DNA of 64,000 nt, from contig NZ_BAABHA010000001.1 in assembly GCF_039541855.1 (NCBI RefSeq), forward strand, positions 434,001-498,000, in the 5' to 3' direction. The position numbers and the translations under genes were made by a program. Numbering within the stretch: the stretch's first letter is position 1; each line of letters starts with the position of its first letter. Shown here one piece after another: positions 26,125-34,885 of the stretch. This DNA comes from Solirubrum koreensis (lineage in GTDB: Bacteria > Bacteroidota > Bacteroidia > Cytophagales > Hymenobacteraceae). The notes beneath the pieces were generated by a model. That model saw nothing but the letters and a program-made list of their open reading frames with translations, was not told the origin of the DNA and searched no databases.

Positions 26125-27195
26125 TTACTTGAAGTAGCGGAAATCGTGCTGGTCTTCGATGCGCAGCAACGACTCGTAAATCAGCTCAATAACGTTTAGT
26201 ACGTCGGCCTCAGCCACGGTTTCCACGGTGGTGTGCATATACTTCAGCGGCAGCGAAATCAGGGCCGAAGCCACGCCTGCGTTCGAGTAAGCAAAGGCAT
26301 CGGTGTCGGTGCCGGTGGCGCGGGTAGCAGCCGCGCGCTGAAACGGAATTCCCTTTTCCTGAGCCGCCGCAATAATCAGGTCGCGCAGGTTGTTTTGCAC
26401 GGCCGGACCGTAGGTAATTACCGGGCCCTTGCCGCAGTGAATGTCGCCGGCGGTTTTCTTCTCGTACATCGGCGACTGAGTGTCGTGGGTCACGTCGGTC
26501 ACGATGGCCACGTTGGGCTTGATGCGGTGGGCCACCATTTCAGCGCCGCGCAAGCCAATTTCCTCCTGTACCGCGTTTACAATGTACAAGCCGAAAGGCA
26601 GCGTTTTGCCTTCTTCCTTGAGCTTGCGCGCTACTTCGGCAATCATAAAGCCGCCCACGCGGTTGTCGAGCGCGCGGCCCACTAGGTACTTCTCGTTGAG
26701 CTGCATCAGCTCGTCTTCAAACGTCACCACGGAGCCCACGTGAATGCCCATTTCCTCTACTTCTTTGGCCGAAGCGGCGCCGCAGTCGAGGAATATGGTT
26801 TCGATGGTGGGTGCCTTGTCCTGCTCCGTTTTGCGCACGTGGATAGCGGGCCAACCAAATACGGCCCGCACCGGACCCTTGGCGGTGTGAATAATTACGC
26901 GCTTCGAGGGGGCAATTAGTGCATCGGAGCCGCCGTTACGGCGCAGGTATAGGTACCCTTCCTTCGTGATGTAATTCACAAACCAGCTAATCTCGTCGGC
27001 GTGTGCTTCAATGACGACTTTGTACTCCGCCTCCGGATTTACCACGCCTACCACCGTGCCGTAAGTGTCCACGAAATATTCGTCGATGTACGGCCGTACG
27101 TAGTCTAGCCACACTTTCTGGCCTTCTTTTTCGAAGCCGGTAGGAGAGTGGGTATTGAGGTATTTCTCGAGGAAATCGAAGCTCTCTTTGCGCAT
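26125..27195 (-). CDS. M42 family aminopeptidase
   Basis: A 356-residue cytoplasmic di-metal aminopeptidase of the M42 family (tetrahedral TET-type). Seen: VVIEAHADEISWFVNYI (first metal ligand), LVGRALDNRVGGFM (shared Asp), the catalytic Glu pair in VNAVQEEIGLRGAEM, IVTDVTHDTQSP and the last histidine in YMHTTVETVAEAD. It trims peptides in the cytosol. The gene ends 18 bases past the inverted-repeat element. Confidence 0.92.
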   Translation of the reverse strand: MRKESFDFLEKYLNTHSPTGFEKEGQKVWLDYVRPYIDEYFVDTYGTVVGVVNPEAEYKVVIEAHADEISWFVNYITKEGYLYLRRNGGSDALIAPSKRVIIHTAKGPVRAVFGWPAIHVRKTEQDKAPTIETIFLDCGAASAKEVEEMGIHVGSVVTFEDELMQLNEKYLVGRALDNRVGGFMIAEVARKLKEEGKTLPFGLYIVNAVQEEIGLRGAEMVAHRIKPNVAIVTDVTHDTQSPMYEKKTAGDIHCGKGPVITYGPAVQNNLRDLIIAAAQEKGIPFQRAAATRATGTDTDAFAYSNAGVASALISLPLKYMHTTVETVAEADVLNVIELIYESLLRIEDQHDFRYFK

Positions 27196-27317
27196 AGCGG
27201 GGAGGAGTAAGCGGCGGGCTGAGGGAAAACGGAAGAAGTACGAAAAGCGCGGCCTCGTGGATGGAAAAACCAGCTCAGGCGCTGGCAGACGTTGCGGTTC
27301 GGAGGGCTATTCGACGT

Positions 27318-27353
27318 AAAAGCGGTGCTGCCAGAGTGAGCAGCACCGCTTTT
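27318..27353 (-). terminator. Intrinsic terminator of the carboxylase gene
   Basis: Perfect 13-base arms 27318-27330 and 27341-27353 with a 10-base loop and A/T tracts on both ends; it lies 22 bases past the gene ending at 27376. Confidence 0.8.
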
Positions 27354-27375
27354 GCACGGATTTAAGTAAGGAAAA

Positions 27376-28944
27376 TTACAGCGGAATGTTACCGTGTTTT
27401 TTGCGAGGCAACTGCGCTACTTTGTTTTCGAGCATCTTAAAAGCCCGGATGAGCTTCTGACGCGTTTGCGAGGGCAGAATCACCTCGTCTACGAAGCCAC
27501 GGTGGGCGGCGCGGTAAGGCGTGGCAAACTTGCGCTGGTACTCGTCTACTTTTTCCTGCAGCTTGGCCTCAGGGTCGTCGGCGGCGGCTATTTCGCGCTT
27601 GAAAATGATTTCGGCAGCGCCTTTGGCACCCATTACCGCAATTTCGGCGGTGGGCCAAGCGTAGTTCATATCGGCGCCGATGTGCTTGGAGTTCATCACA
27701 TCGTACGCCCCGCCGTAGGCCTTGCGGGTAATAACGGTGATGCGCGGCACGGTGGCTTCGCAGAAGGCGTAGAGTAGCTTGGCGCCGTTGGTGATGATGC
27801 CGCGCCATTCCTGGTCGGTGCCGGGTAAGAAACCGGGCACGTCCTCGAGCACCAGCAACGGAATGTTGAACGAGTCACAGAAGCGTACGAAGCGGGCCGC
27901 TTTGGTGGAGGCGTTGATGTCGAGCACACCCGCCAGAATAGCAGGCTGGTTGCCCACAATGCCGATACTGCGGCCACCCAAACGCGCAAAACCTACCACG
28001 ATGTTCTCGGCGTAGTTCTGGTGCACCTCCATGAAGGAGTCGGCGTCGATTATGCCGGTAATGACCTCGCGGATGTCGTAAGGCTGGTTGGGATTAGCCG
28101 GAATAATGCTGTCCAGCTCGGCGCGCAGCTCGTCACCCTGGGGCTCGTAGGGGAGCATGGGGGCGGTGTCTTCGCAATTCTGCGGCAGGTAGCTCAGCAG
28201 CTGCTTTAGCTGTTGAATGATAGCCACCTCGTTGGGCGCCGTGAAGTGCGTCACGCCGCTCTTGGTACTGTGGGTGCTGGCGCCGCCCAGCTCTTCGCTG
28301 GTCACGGTTTCATGAGTAACCGTTTTCACCACATTGGGGCCGGTCACAAACATGTAGCTCGTGTTTTCCACCATCAGGATGAAATCGGTAATGGCCGGTG
28401 AGTACACCGCGCCGCCCGCGCAGGGGCCCATGATGGCCGAAATCTGCGGCACCACGCCCGAGGCCAAGGTGTTCTTGTAGAAGATGTCGGCGTAGCCGCC
28501 CAAGCTTACCACACCTTCCTGAATGCGGGCCCCGCCCGAGTCGTTCAGGCCGATTACTGGCGCGCCGTTCTTCATGGCCAGGTCCATGATCTTCACAATT
28601 TTCTCGGCGTGCGTCTCGGAAAGCGAACCGCCCAGCACCGTGAAATCCTGCGAGAAAACGTAGGTCAGGCGGCCGTTGATGGTGCCGTAACCCGTCACCA
28701 CGCCGTCGCCGAGGTAGTATTCCTTGTCCAAGCCGAAGTCCTTGGAGCGGTGCATCACAAACTTGCCGATTTCCTCGAAGGAGCCCGGGTCCATCAGTAG
28801 GTCGAGCCGTTCGCGGGCCGTGAGCTTGCCCTTTTTGTGTTGGGCGTCGATGCGGTCCTGGCCACCGCCCAGCAGCGCCTCGGCGTTCTTTTTAGCCAGG
28901 ATTTCGAGGGCACTCAGCGTCGGGTCGGCGTGCGGATCGGACAT
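27376..28944 (-). CDS. Acyl-CoA carboxylase, carboxyltransferase beta subunit
   Basis: 522 residues; the start at 28944 (MSDPHADPTLSALEILAKKN) is the normal N terminus, and a longer frame from 29076 is not supported. It has both carboxyltransferase halves: GQDRIDAQHKKGKLTARERLDLL, LNDSGGARIQEGVVSLGGYA, MGPCAGGAVYSPAITDF and the C-terminal half with DINASTKAARFVRFCDSFNI and RKAYGGAYDVMNSK. It is of the propionyl/methylmalonyl-CoA carboxylase type and needs a biotin-carrying alpha subunit, which is not in this window. A TACCTTTG -7 element lies upstream. Confidence 0.93.
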   Translation of the reverse strand: MSDPHADPTLSALEILAKKNAEALLGGGQDRIDAQHKKGKLTARERLDLLMDPGSFEEIGKFVMHRSKDFGLDKEYYLGDGVVTGYGTINGRLTYVFSQDFTVLGGSLSETHAEKIVKIMDLAMKNGAPVIGLNDSGGARIQEGVVSLGGYADIFYKNTLASGVVPQISAIMGPCAGGAVYSPAITDFILMVENTSYMFVTGPNVVKTVTHETVTSEELGGASTHSTKSGVTHFTAPNEVAIIQQLKQLLSYLPQNCEDTAPMLPYEPQGDELRAELDSIIPANPNQPYDIREVITGIIDADSFMEVHQNYAENIVVGFARLGGRSIGIVGNQPAILAGVLDINASTKAARFVRFCDSFNIPLLVLEDVPGFLPGTDQEWRGIITNGAKLLYAFCEATVPRITVITRKAYGGAYDVMNSKHIGADMNYAWPTAEIAVMGAKGAAEIIFKREIAAADDPEAKLQEKVDEYQRKFATPYRAAHRGFVDEVILPSQTRQKLIRAFKMLENKVAQLPRKKHGNIPL

Positions 28945-28982
28945 ACGGGGCAGGAGAGGGGAAAAGTCAGTGAAACGGGAGC

Positions 28983-28990
28983 CAAAGGTA
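28983..28990 (-). promoter_or_regulatory. -7 promoter element of the carboxylase gene
   Basis: On the minus strand this reads TACCTTTG, an exact TAnnTTTG match 38 bases upstream of the start. No well-spaced -33 TTTG is evident. The IS element lies upstream (29087) and leaves this box intact. Confidence 0.45.
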
Positions 28991-29086
28991 ACCCGCGGGC
29001 ACAAAAAAGCCGAACCCGTTTTTGAGGGGAGTTGATCAAGTAGAATCCAGACGTATCTGGTTGCTGACGCAATCAAGAGTTACTAA

Positions 29087-29946
29087 GAGCCTGTTTGGGA
29101 ATTAAGGAAACCGATTCAAGCAGAGCGTGACGTTGGCCCACAGAATCCAGGCCGCGTGGCTCTCGGGCGTGTACTCGTAGTCCATGACGAGCCGTCGGAA
29201 GAAGTTCAGCCAGGCGAACGTGCGCTCCACCACCCAGCGGCAGCCCACCGGGACGAAGCCGCGGGTGGACGGCGGGCGGCTGCTCACTTCGTGGCGCAAG
29301 CCACGCGCCAGCAGCCCCTCGGTGAAGCGGCCGCGGTAGGCACGGTCCGTCACGACCGTGGTCAGGCGCGGGCCCCAGTGCCGGCGTTCGAGCAACAAGG
29401 CACAGGCGCCGCGGCTGTCGTGCAGGTTGGCCGCGTGCGTGCGGCAGGCCCAGATGCGGCCTTGCCGGTCCACCAGCAGCTGCCGTTTGCGCCCGTTCAC
29501 GCACTTGCCGCCGTCCGTGCCGCGGTGCTCGGCGATGCGCGGGGCCAGCTTGACGCTCTGGCTGTCCAGGCACAAGACCGCCGGCGCGGCCGGCTGCCCG
29601 TGCGCCTGGCGGTCCGCCTCGTTCAGCGTCCGGTTCAGCCGCTGCAGCGTGCCGTCGTGTTGCCAGCGGCGGAAGTAGTAATACACCGCCGGCCAGGGCG
29701 GAAACGCCGCCGGCAGGCTGCGCCACTGGCAGCCCGTGCGGCACAGGTACCGCAACGCGTCCACCACACGCCGCAGGCACAAGCGCCGCTTGCGTTGCAG
29801 CGGCAGCAGGCAGCGCATAACTTGCCACTGCGAGTCAGTGAGGGGTTGATAGCCGTCAACCATGATGCAGACCGGAGCCTAGGAACTCCGCCTGCAACTT
29901 ACTGGCTCGTTTTTCTTTAGCCCCCAACCAATTCCCAAACACGCTC
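29087..29946 (-). mobile_element. Complete IS5-family insertion sequence
   Basis: An 860-bp element. Terminal inverted repeats of 17 bases (29087-29103 and 29930-29946) differ at one position. TAA is duplicated on both flanks (29084-29086 and 29947-29949), as expected of IS5 subgroups with a 3-bp TNA target. It encodes one transposase and looks intact. It sits between the carboxylase gene and the AT-rich vWA gene. Confidence 0.9.
29102..29863 (-). CDS. IS5-family DDE transposase
   Basis: A 253-residue single-frame transposase. The DDE residues are visible as Asp100 (LCLDSQSVK), Asp173 (VVTDRAYRG) and Glu213 (WVVERTFAWL), with the N-terminal LTDSQWQVMRCLLP domain and CQWRSLPAAFPPW motif of IS5 transposases. 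No frameshift is needed to read it, so the element could be active. The right-hand inverted repeat lies upstream of the start and the left one overlaps the stop region. Confidence 0.93.
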   Translation of the reverse strand: MVDGYQPLTDSQWQVMRCLLPLQRKRRLCLRRVVDALRYLCRTGCQWRSLPAAFPPWPAVYYYFRRWQHDGTLQRLNRTLNEADRQAHGQPAAPAVLCLDSQSVKLAPRIAEHRGTDGGKCVNGRKRQLLVDRQGRIWACRTHAANLHDSRGACALLLERRHWGPRLTTVVTDRAYRGRFTEGLLARGLRHEVSSRPPSTRGFVPVGCRWVVERTFAWLNFFRRLVMDYEYTPESHAAWILWANVTLCLNRFP

Positions 29947-30021
29947 TAACTTGAGCCGAATCAAGTAGATGTATAGTAGCAATGCATCTAGAAATAATCA
30001 AGTTTGATAAAATGCTTATTC

Positions 30022-31251
30022 ATGGAAACAGTCATTGAGTTTGTCGTTGATCTTTCAGGAAGTATGAAGGATAAGATTGAATTGACAAAGCAGATGTTGC
30101 TGTCAGATATCGTCCCTTCTCTTGATTATTCTTCTAGAATTGGCATCAAGTCGTTTTCAGCAGTAAAAGACATGCCGCCTGTTGTACAGGAGCTGCCTCT
30201 TCAGATAACTGATAAAGAGGCTATTATTGCCGTGATTAATAAATTGTTATTTAAAAATGGAGGAACTCCAATATCCGATGCTATAAGACAATCTATAGGA
30301 ACTCTGAAAGAGTATGCTGCAAGTAATAAGAAAATTATTCTTGTAACAGATGGGCAAGAAGATAAAGGCGGTGATTATATTTCCGAGTGTAAGAAAGCAC
30401 AAACTGAAGGTATAAATTGTGAAATACATGTTATCGGTATCGGGCTAGACCAGGTAGCACGAGCAAAAGCACAAGAAATTTCTAAGCTGACAAGAGGCAC
30501 ATATAGCGACATTCCTTATAAAGGTGGGGATGTATACAACAAGACAATTATCAGTACAGGGCTTTCTCCTTTCTACTCCGCTAACTTGAGAATTGTATCC
30601 AAGCCACAGATTATTGAGGTTGCAAAGCCTGTAAGCCAAATTCAGGAAATTTCTAAGCTAGTAGGTGAAAAAACAGAGCCAAATGTTTTAGAGAGTATAA
30701 GTGTTGGAAATAAAGTAAAGAAAGAAGAGAGTAATATAGTTTTAAGTGAAATAGTTCGAGAGATAAGGCAAGTTCGTGTAGAGTTAAATCAACTTAGAGA
30801 AGAAAAGGAACAAGTTGCAGATGTGATTGAAGATGCGGAATTAAACGAGAGTATTCGTTTAATTTCAGAAAAATATTTGTTTGATCTTTTAAAAAATAAA
30901 TATCCTAATAGAGTAAAATGGTTGAATGAAAATGGTGAATCTAATCAGGATCATGATTTTGAGATTTTGGAAGAAGACGGAACAATAGAATACTATATTG
31001 AGTGTAAAGGAACTGCTAAGCAGAAGCAGAGTTTTCTTGTTACAAAAAACGAATGGAAATTATTTTTAAATAATACGAAGAACTATCAAATTTATTTTAT
31101 TCAAAATACTTTCTCTAACCCGTCACATATTTTTATTAATAATGTATTGGATTGGTTGCTTAAAGGTAAGTTGTTGCCTTATCTCAAAACCCGTAGTATC
31201 ATAAAAGAAGATAGAGTTGCTCTGACAATTGCAGATTCTCAATTCGTATAA
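30022..31251 (+). CDS. vWA domain - coiled coil - DUF3883/PD-(D/E)XK-like protein, AT-rich
   Basis: 409 residues from ATG 30022. Residues 1-185 are a von Willebrand A domain with a full MIDAS: DLSGS (Asp10, Ser12, Ser14), Thr82 in NGGTPISDA and Asp110 in LVTDGQED. It has no signal peptide, so it is a cytoplasmic vWA of the TerY-like sort. Residues about 238-275 are a charged coiled coil. Residues 276-409 match DUF3883: SEKYLFDLLKNKYP, Asp312 in QDHDFEIL, Glu327 and Lys329 in YYIECKG (a D...ExK nuclease signature) and VTKNEWKLF. The gene is strikingly AT-rich (11 G+C in the 60 bases 30841-30900) among GC-rich neighbours and lies 75 bases from an IS5 element. Function unproven; a defence or stress nuclease is an inference. 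Confidence 0.85.
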   Translation: METVIEFVVDLSGSMKDKIELTKQMLLSDIVPSLDYSSRIGIKSFSAVKDMPPVVQELPLQITDKEAIIAVINKLLFKNGGTPISDAIRQSIGTLKEYAASNKKIILVTDGQEDKGGDYISECKKAQTEGINCEIHVIGIGLDQVARAKAQEISKLTRGTYSDIPYKGGDVYNKTIISTGLSPFYSANLRIVSKPQIIEVAKPVSQIQEISKLVGEKTEPNVLESISVGNKVKKEESNIVLSEIVREIRQVRVELNQLREEKEQVADVIEDAELNESIRLISEKYLFDLLKNKYPNRVKWLNENGESNQDHDFEILEEDGTIEYYIECKGTAKQKQSFLVTKNEWKLFLNNTKNYQIYFIQNTFSNPSHIFINNVLDWLLKGKLLPYLKTRSIIKEDRVALTIADSQFV

Positions 31252-31264
31252 AGAAATAACAGTC

Positions 31265-31298
31265 AAAAAAACGGCCGGCTGCTTGCGCAACCGGCCGT
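31265..31298 (-). terminator. Terminator of clpC
   Basis: 8-base arms 31271-31278 and 31291-31298 around a partly palindromic loop, with an A run at 31265-31271 that gives a U-tract for the minus-strand transcript. 25 bases past the clpC stop; also close to the end of the vWA gene. Confidence 0.65.
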
Positions 31299-31323
31299 TC
31301 TGCTTTCAATCAATTAGCGGATC

Positions 31324-33927
31324 TTACTCGCCTTTGCCTTCCTTGCCCTCAGGAGCTTCGGGCTTGTCAGCCGGCCGCTCGTCGCTGGCGAGGGTAGAAG
31401 CTTCTTCGCTCTTGCGCGAGGTGAACGTCAGCTCCTCCTTGCCTTCCTCGTGCGTGGCTTCAATTACGTCGCCTTGCGTGAGTTGGGCCTTCAGGATTTC
31501 CTCAGCAATCGGGTCCTCGATGAACTTCTGGATGGCGCGGTTCAGCGGACGGGCACCGTATTTCGGGTCGTAGCCTTTCTCAGCCACGAAGGTCTTGGCG
31601 GCTTCCGTCAGCTCGATTTTGTAGCCCAGTGCCTGGATGCGGCTGCGCAGCTTCGAGAGCGAAATGTCGATGATCTTGAAGATATCCTCTTTCTGCAGGC
31701 CGTTGAACACAATCACGTCGTCCAAACGGTTCAGGAACTCCGGCGAGAAGGTCTTGCGCAGGGCATTCGTGATGGTGCTCTTCGTGAGGTCATCGATGCT
31801 GTCCTGCCGTGCCTTCGTGCCGAAGCCGATGCCCACGCCAAAGTCAGCCAAATCACGCGCCCCGATGTTCGAGGTCATGATGATGATGGTGTTGCGGAAG
31901 TCCACCTTACGGCCGAGGCCGTCGGTCAGAATACCGTCGTCGAGCACCTGCAGGAGCAGGTTGTACACGTCCGGGTGCGCCTTCTCAATCTCGTCGAGCA
32001 GGATAACCGAGTACGGCTTGCGGCGGATTTTCTCCGTCAGCTGACCGCCCTCTTCGTAGCCCACGTAGCCGGGAGGCGCGCCCACCAGGCGCGATACGCT
32101 GAACTTCTCCATGTACTCCGACATGTCGATACGCACGAGCGAATCTTCCTTGTCGAAGAGGTAGGTAGCCAGCACCTTGGCCAGCTCCGTCTTACCTACA
32201 CCCGTCGGGCCCAGGAACACGAACGAGCCGATGGGCTTCTTCGGGTCTTTCAGACCAACGCGGGTACGCTGGATAGCCTTCACGAGCTGGGCAATGGCCT
32301 TGTCCTGACCAATTACCTTGCCCTTCAGCTCCTCGCCCATGCTGAGCAGCTTGGCGCTTTCGTTTTGGGCTACGCGGCTCACCGGAATGCCGGTCATCAT
32401 GGCAATTACTTCGGCCACGTTTTCCTCCTTCACGGTGTAGCGCTTCTTCTTGGTCTCGTCCTCCCAGTTCTTCTTGGCGGTTTCGAGCTGTTCCAGAAGC
32501 TTTTTCTCCTTGTCGCGAAGCTGGGCGGCTTCCTCGTATTTCTGCGACTTCACCACGCGGTTTTTCTCGCCCTTGATATTCTCGATGCTCTCCTCGAGCT
32601 TCAGGATATCCTCGGGCACCACGATGTTGTTGATGTGCACGCGGGCGCCGGCCTCGTCGAGAATGTCGATGGCCTTATCGGGCAGGAACCGGTCCGACAT
32701 GTAGCGGTCCGACAGCTTTACGCAGGCCTCGATGGCCTTGTCGGTGTACACCACGTGGTGGTGGTCCTGGTACTTATCTTTGATGTTGTGCAGAATCTCG
32801 ATGGTTTCCTCCGGCGTGGTGGGGTCCACCATTACCATTTGGAAACGACGAGCCAGGGCGCCGTCCTTCTCGATGTACTGACGGTACTCATCGAGCGTAG
32901 TGGCACCGATGCATTGAATCTCGCCGCGGGCCAAAGCCGGCTTGAACATGTTCGAAGCGTCGAGCGAACCGCTGGCACCGCCGGCGCCCACAATGGTGTG
33001 TAGCTCGTCGATGAACAGAATCACGTCGGGCGACTTTTCCAGCTCGTTCATCACGGCCTTCATGCGCTCCTCGAACTGGCCACGGTACTTGGTACCGGCT
33101 ACCAGCGAGGCCAAGTCCAGCGTTACCACCCGCTTGTTGAAGAGCACGCGCGATACTTTCTTCTGCACGATGCGCAGGGCGAGGCCTTCGGCAATAGCCG
33201 TTTTACCTACGCCGGGCTCACCGATGAGAATCGGGTTGTTCTTTTTGCGGCGCGACAGGATTTGAGCTACGCGCTCAATTTCCTTCTCGCGGCCCACAAT
33301 GGGGTCGAGTTTGTCGTCTTCGGCCAGCTTGGTTAGGTCGCGTCCGAAGTTGTCGAGGACGGGCGTGCGCGATTTTTCACCGGGTTTCTTGGCGGTTCCC
33401 GACGACGATTTGGACGAGCCAAACAGTTTGTCGTTGTCGTCGTCGTCGGTGTCGGAGGGGCCCGAAGTGGGGTTTTGGCTGGTGCTACCGGTTCCGTGGT
33501 AGTCTAGCGAGTCGCGTACGGCTTCGTAGTTCACGTTGAACTTGCTCAGGATTTGGGAAGATATGTTGTCTTCATCGCGCAGAATCGACAGCAGCAGGTG
33601 TTCGGTGCCGATGATTTCGCTCTTGAAGATTTTGGCTTCGAGATACGTAATCTTCAGCACCTTTTCCGTTTGCTTCGTGAGCGGGATGCTGCCCGTTATA
33701 CTGATTCCTTGGGTGGCAGTGTTACGAGTATGTTGTTCGAGGGCGTATTTCAGCTCCTCTACCGACACGCCCAACTTCTTGAGCAGGGCTATTGCCGTGC
33801 CTTCGCCCTCGCGAATCATGCCCAGCAACAAGTGCTCGGTACCAATATAGTCGTGGCCAAGGCGGATAGCCTCTTCCCGGGAGAGGGAAATGACTTCCTT
33901 GACGCGGTTTGAGAATTTCGCTTCCAT
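31324..33927 (-). CDS. clpC: ClpC-type AAA+ unfoldase, ATP-binding subunit of Clp protease
   Basis: An 867-residue hexameric chaperone that unfolds substrates for ClpP. The N-terminal double Clp_N repeat (ERV.. from FSNRVKEVISLSREEA to about 150) leads into AAA1, with Walker A GEPGVGKTAI near 235. A middle domain with a UVR-like helix (YEEAAQLRDKEKKLLEQLE) follows, then AAA2 with GPTGVGKTEL near 572. The C-terminal tail (after ARPLNRAIQ) is Glu/Lys-rich. Middle-domain length fits ClpC better than ClpB or ClpA. No clpP or mcsB lies nearby. Confidence 0.95.
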   Translation of the reverse strand: MEAKFSNRVKEVISLSREEAIRLGHDYIGTEHLLLGMIREGEGTAIALLKKLGVSVEELKYALEQHTRNTATQGISITGSIPLTKQTEKVLKITYLEAKIFKSEIIGTEHLLLSILRDEDNISSQILSKFNVNYEAVRDSLDYHGTGSTSQNPTSGPSDTDDDDNDKLFGSSKSSSGTAKKPGEKSRTPVLDNFGRDLTKLAEDDKLDPIVGREKEIERVAQILSRRKKNNPILIGEPGVGKTAIAEGLALRIVQKKVSRVLFNKRVVTLDLASLVAGTKYRGQFEERMKAVMNELEKSPDVILFIDELHTIVGAGGASGSLDASNMFKPALARGEIQCIGATTLDEYRQYIEKDGALARRFQMVMVDPTTPEETIEILHNIKDKYQDHHHVVYTDKAIEACVKLSDRYMSDRFLPDKAIDILDEAGARVHINNIVVPEDILKLEESIENIKGEKNRVVKSQKYEEAAQLRDKEKKLLEQLETAKKNWEDETKKKRYTVKEENVAEVIAMMTGIPVSRVAQNESAKLLSMGEELKGKVIGQDKAIAQLVKAIQRTRVGLKDPKKPIGSFVFLGPTGVGKTELAKVLATYLFDKEDSLVRIDMSEYMEKFSVSRLVGAPPGYVGYEEGGQLTEKIRRKPYSVILLDEIEKAHPDVYNLLLQVLDDGILTDGLGRKVDFRNTIIIMTSNIGARDLADFGVGIGFGTKARQDSIDDLTKSTITNALRKTFSPEFLNRLDDVIVFNGLQKEDIFKIIDISLSKLRSRIQALGYKIELTEAAKTFVAEKGYDPKYGARPLNRAIQKFIEDPIAEEILKAQLTQGDVIEATHEEGKEELTFTSRKSEEASTLASDERPADKPEAPEGKEGKGE

Positions 33928-33977
33928 GCAGATAAGGTGAGAAAGAATCCGGTGTCGCGCAAGGGCGGCAGAGTGAG

Positions 33978-34688
33978 TTACCGGATGTCAGTAATTAAAC
34001 CGGCCGTTTGGGTCAAAGGTTCGGAGCCTGGTTCGCCCCCGGCGCTGGTGGCGGGCACGAGGTACGTGCCGGCCGCCGGACCCACCGCGAACAAGAGGTC
34101 CAGCACGCTTAAACCGGGTACAAACCCCGCGCCAAAGCACTGCCGATACTCCTGCCGCAGCCCGGCACCTGACGCGGTGTCAGGCAGAGCTTTGGGAGTA
34201 AGCCAATCCCGCCGATCCGTAAGCACCTGGGCCGGGTAGCTAGCGTGCCACTCAGCGGTAAATGCAACGGGAAGCGTGAGGCGCAGGCACCGCAACAAAA
34301 GGTGTAAAACAGCCAGATTCAGATCAAAGAGCCGGTCTGGCTTACGTACGTAAATGTCGTGCAAGTAGTCGGCATAAAACTCGAAATACGAGCTGTTGCC
34401 GTAAGCTGTCTGCAAAGTGCGCCAGTGGCGGTGCACCCAATTTTGGCGGTAATCGATTTCCAGTTGGTCGATGGGCGCTTTTTCGGAGCGGTTGCCATCG
34501 ATTACCGGCACCGTAAGCGGCTGCACGCCCTGCGCCGTAAGAATGAGGCAGCGGTTGCGGTACGTCTGCTTTCGGTAGTTTTCGTGCCGCTCTAATAACA
34601 ACGACTCGGCCGAGAGAAGTTCAGCGAAAAACGCCGCGGGCGGGCAGTACGACAGCTCAAACAGAACGGTGGACACGGCGGTAGACAT
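33978..34688 (-). CDS. WbqC-family protein
   Basis: 236 residues from ATG 34688; an upstream frame to 34826 would add a hydrophobic leader with little sense for this family. Conserved features: ELSYCPPAAFFAELLS, LERHENYRKQTYRNRCLI, GVQPLTVPV, PIDQLEIDYRQNWVHRHWRTL and TAYGNSSYFEFYADYL. WbqC-like proteins occur with O-antigen and cell-surface glycan genes and may be transferases; the activity is not well established. Confidence 0.85.
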   Translation of the reverse strand: MSTAVSTVLFELSYCPPAAFFAELLSAESLLLERHENYRKQTYRNRCLILTAQGVQPLTVPVIDGNRSEKAPIDQLEIDYRQNWVHRHWRTLQTAYGNSSYFEFYADYLHDIYVRKPDRLFDLNLAVLHLLLRCLRLTLPVAFTAEWHASYPAQVLTDRRDWLTPKALPDTASGAGLRQEYRQCFGAGFVPGLSVLDLLFAVGPAAGTYLVPATSAGGEPGSEPLTQTAGLITDIR

Positions 34689-34885
34689 AATGGCGGAACG
34701 GAAGCGAAGCTCAGCGGCGCTGACGCTGGGCAGCGTCAGCAGTAGCCCGCAAGCAAGCTTCAGGAAAGGTGATGCGAAGTACGCGCGGATTTCATAAAAA
34801 TTGTTCGGCAGGGGAGAAGCCGACACTTCGGCCGCTTATTTGCGTTGTACTCGCAAAATAATCTGTCATCGTTGCTTTGGTGCTT

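Noticed and set aside
29073..29828. A second long frame inside the IS element
   Set aside because: It is the shifted reading of the transposase; only the 253-residue frame shows DDE motifs.
30022..31251. Tellurite-resistance TerY gene
   Set aside because: The vWA domain resembles TerY-like cytoplasmic domains, but no ter genes are near and the C-terminal DUF3883 domain is not part of TerY.
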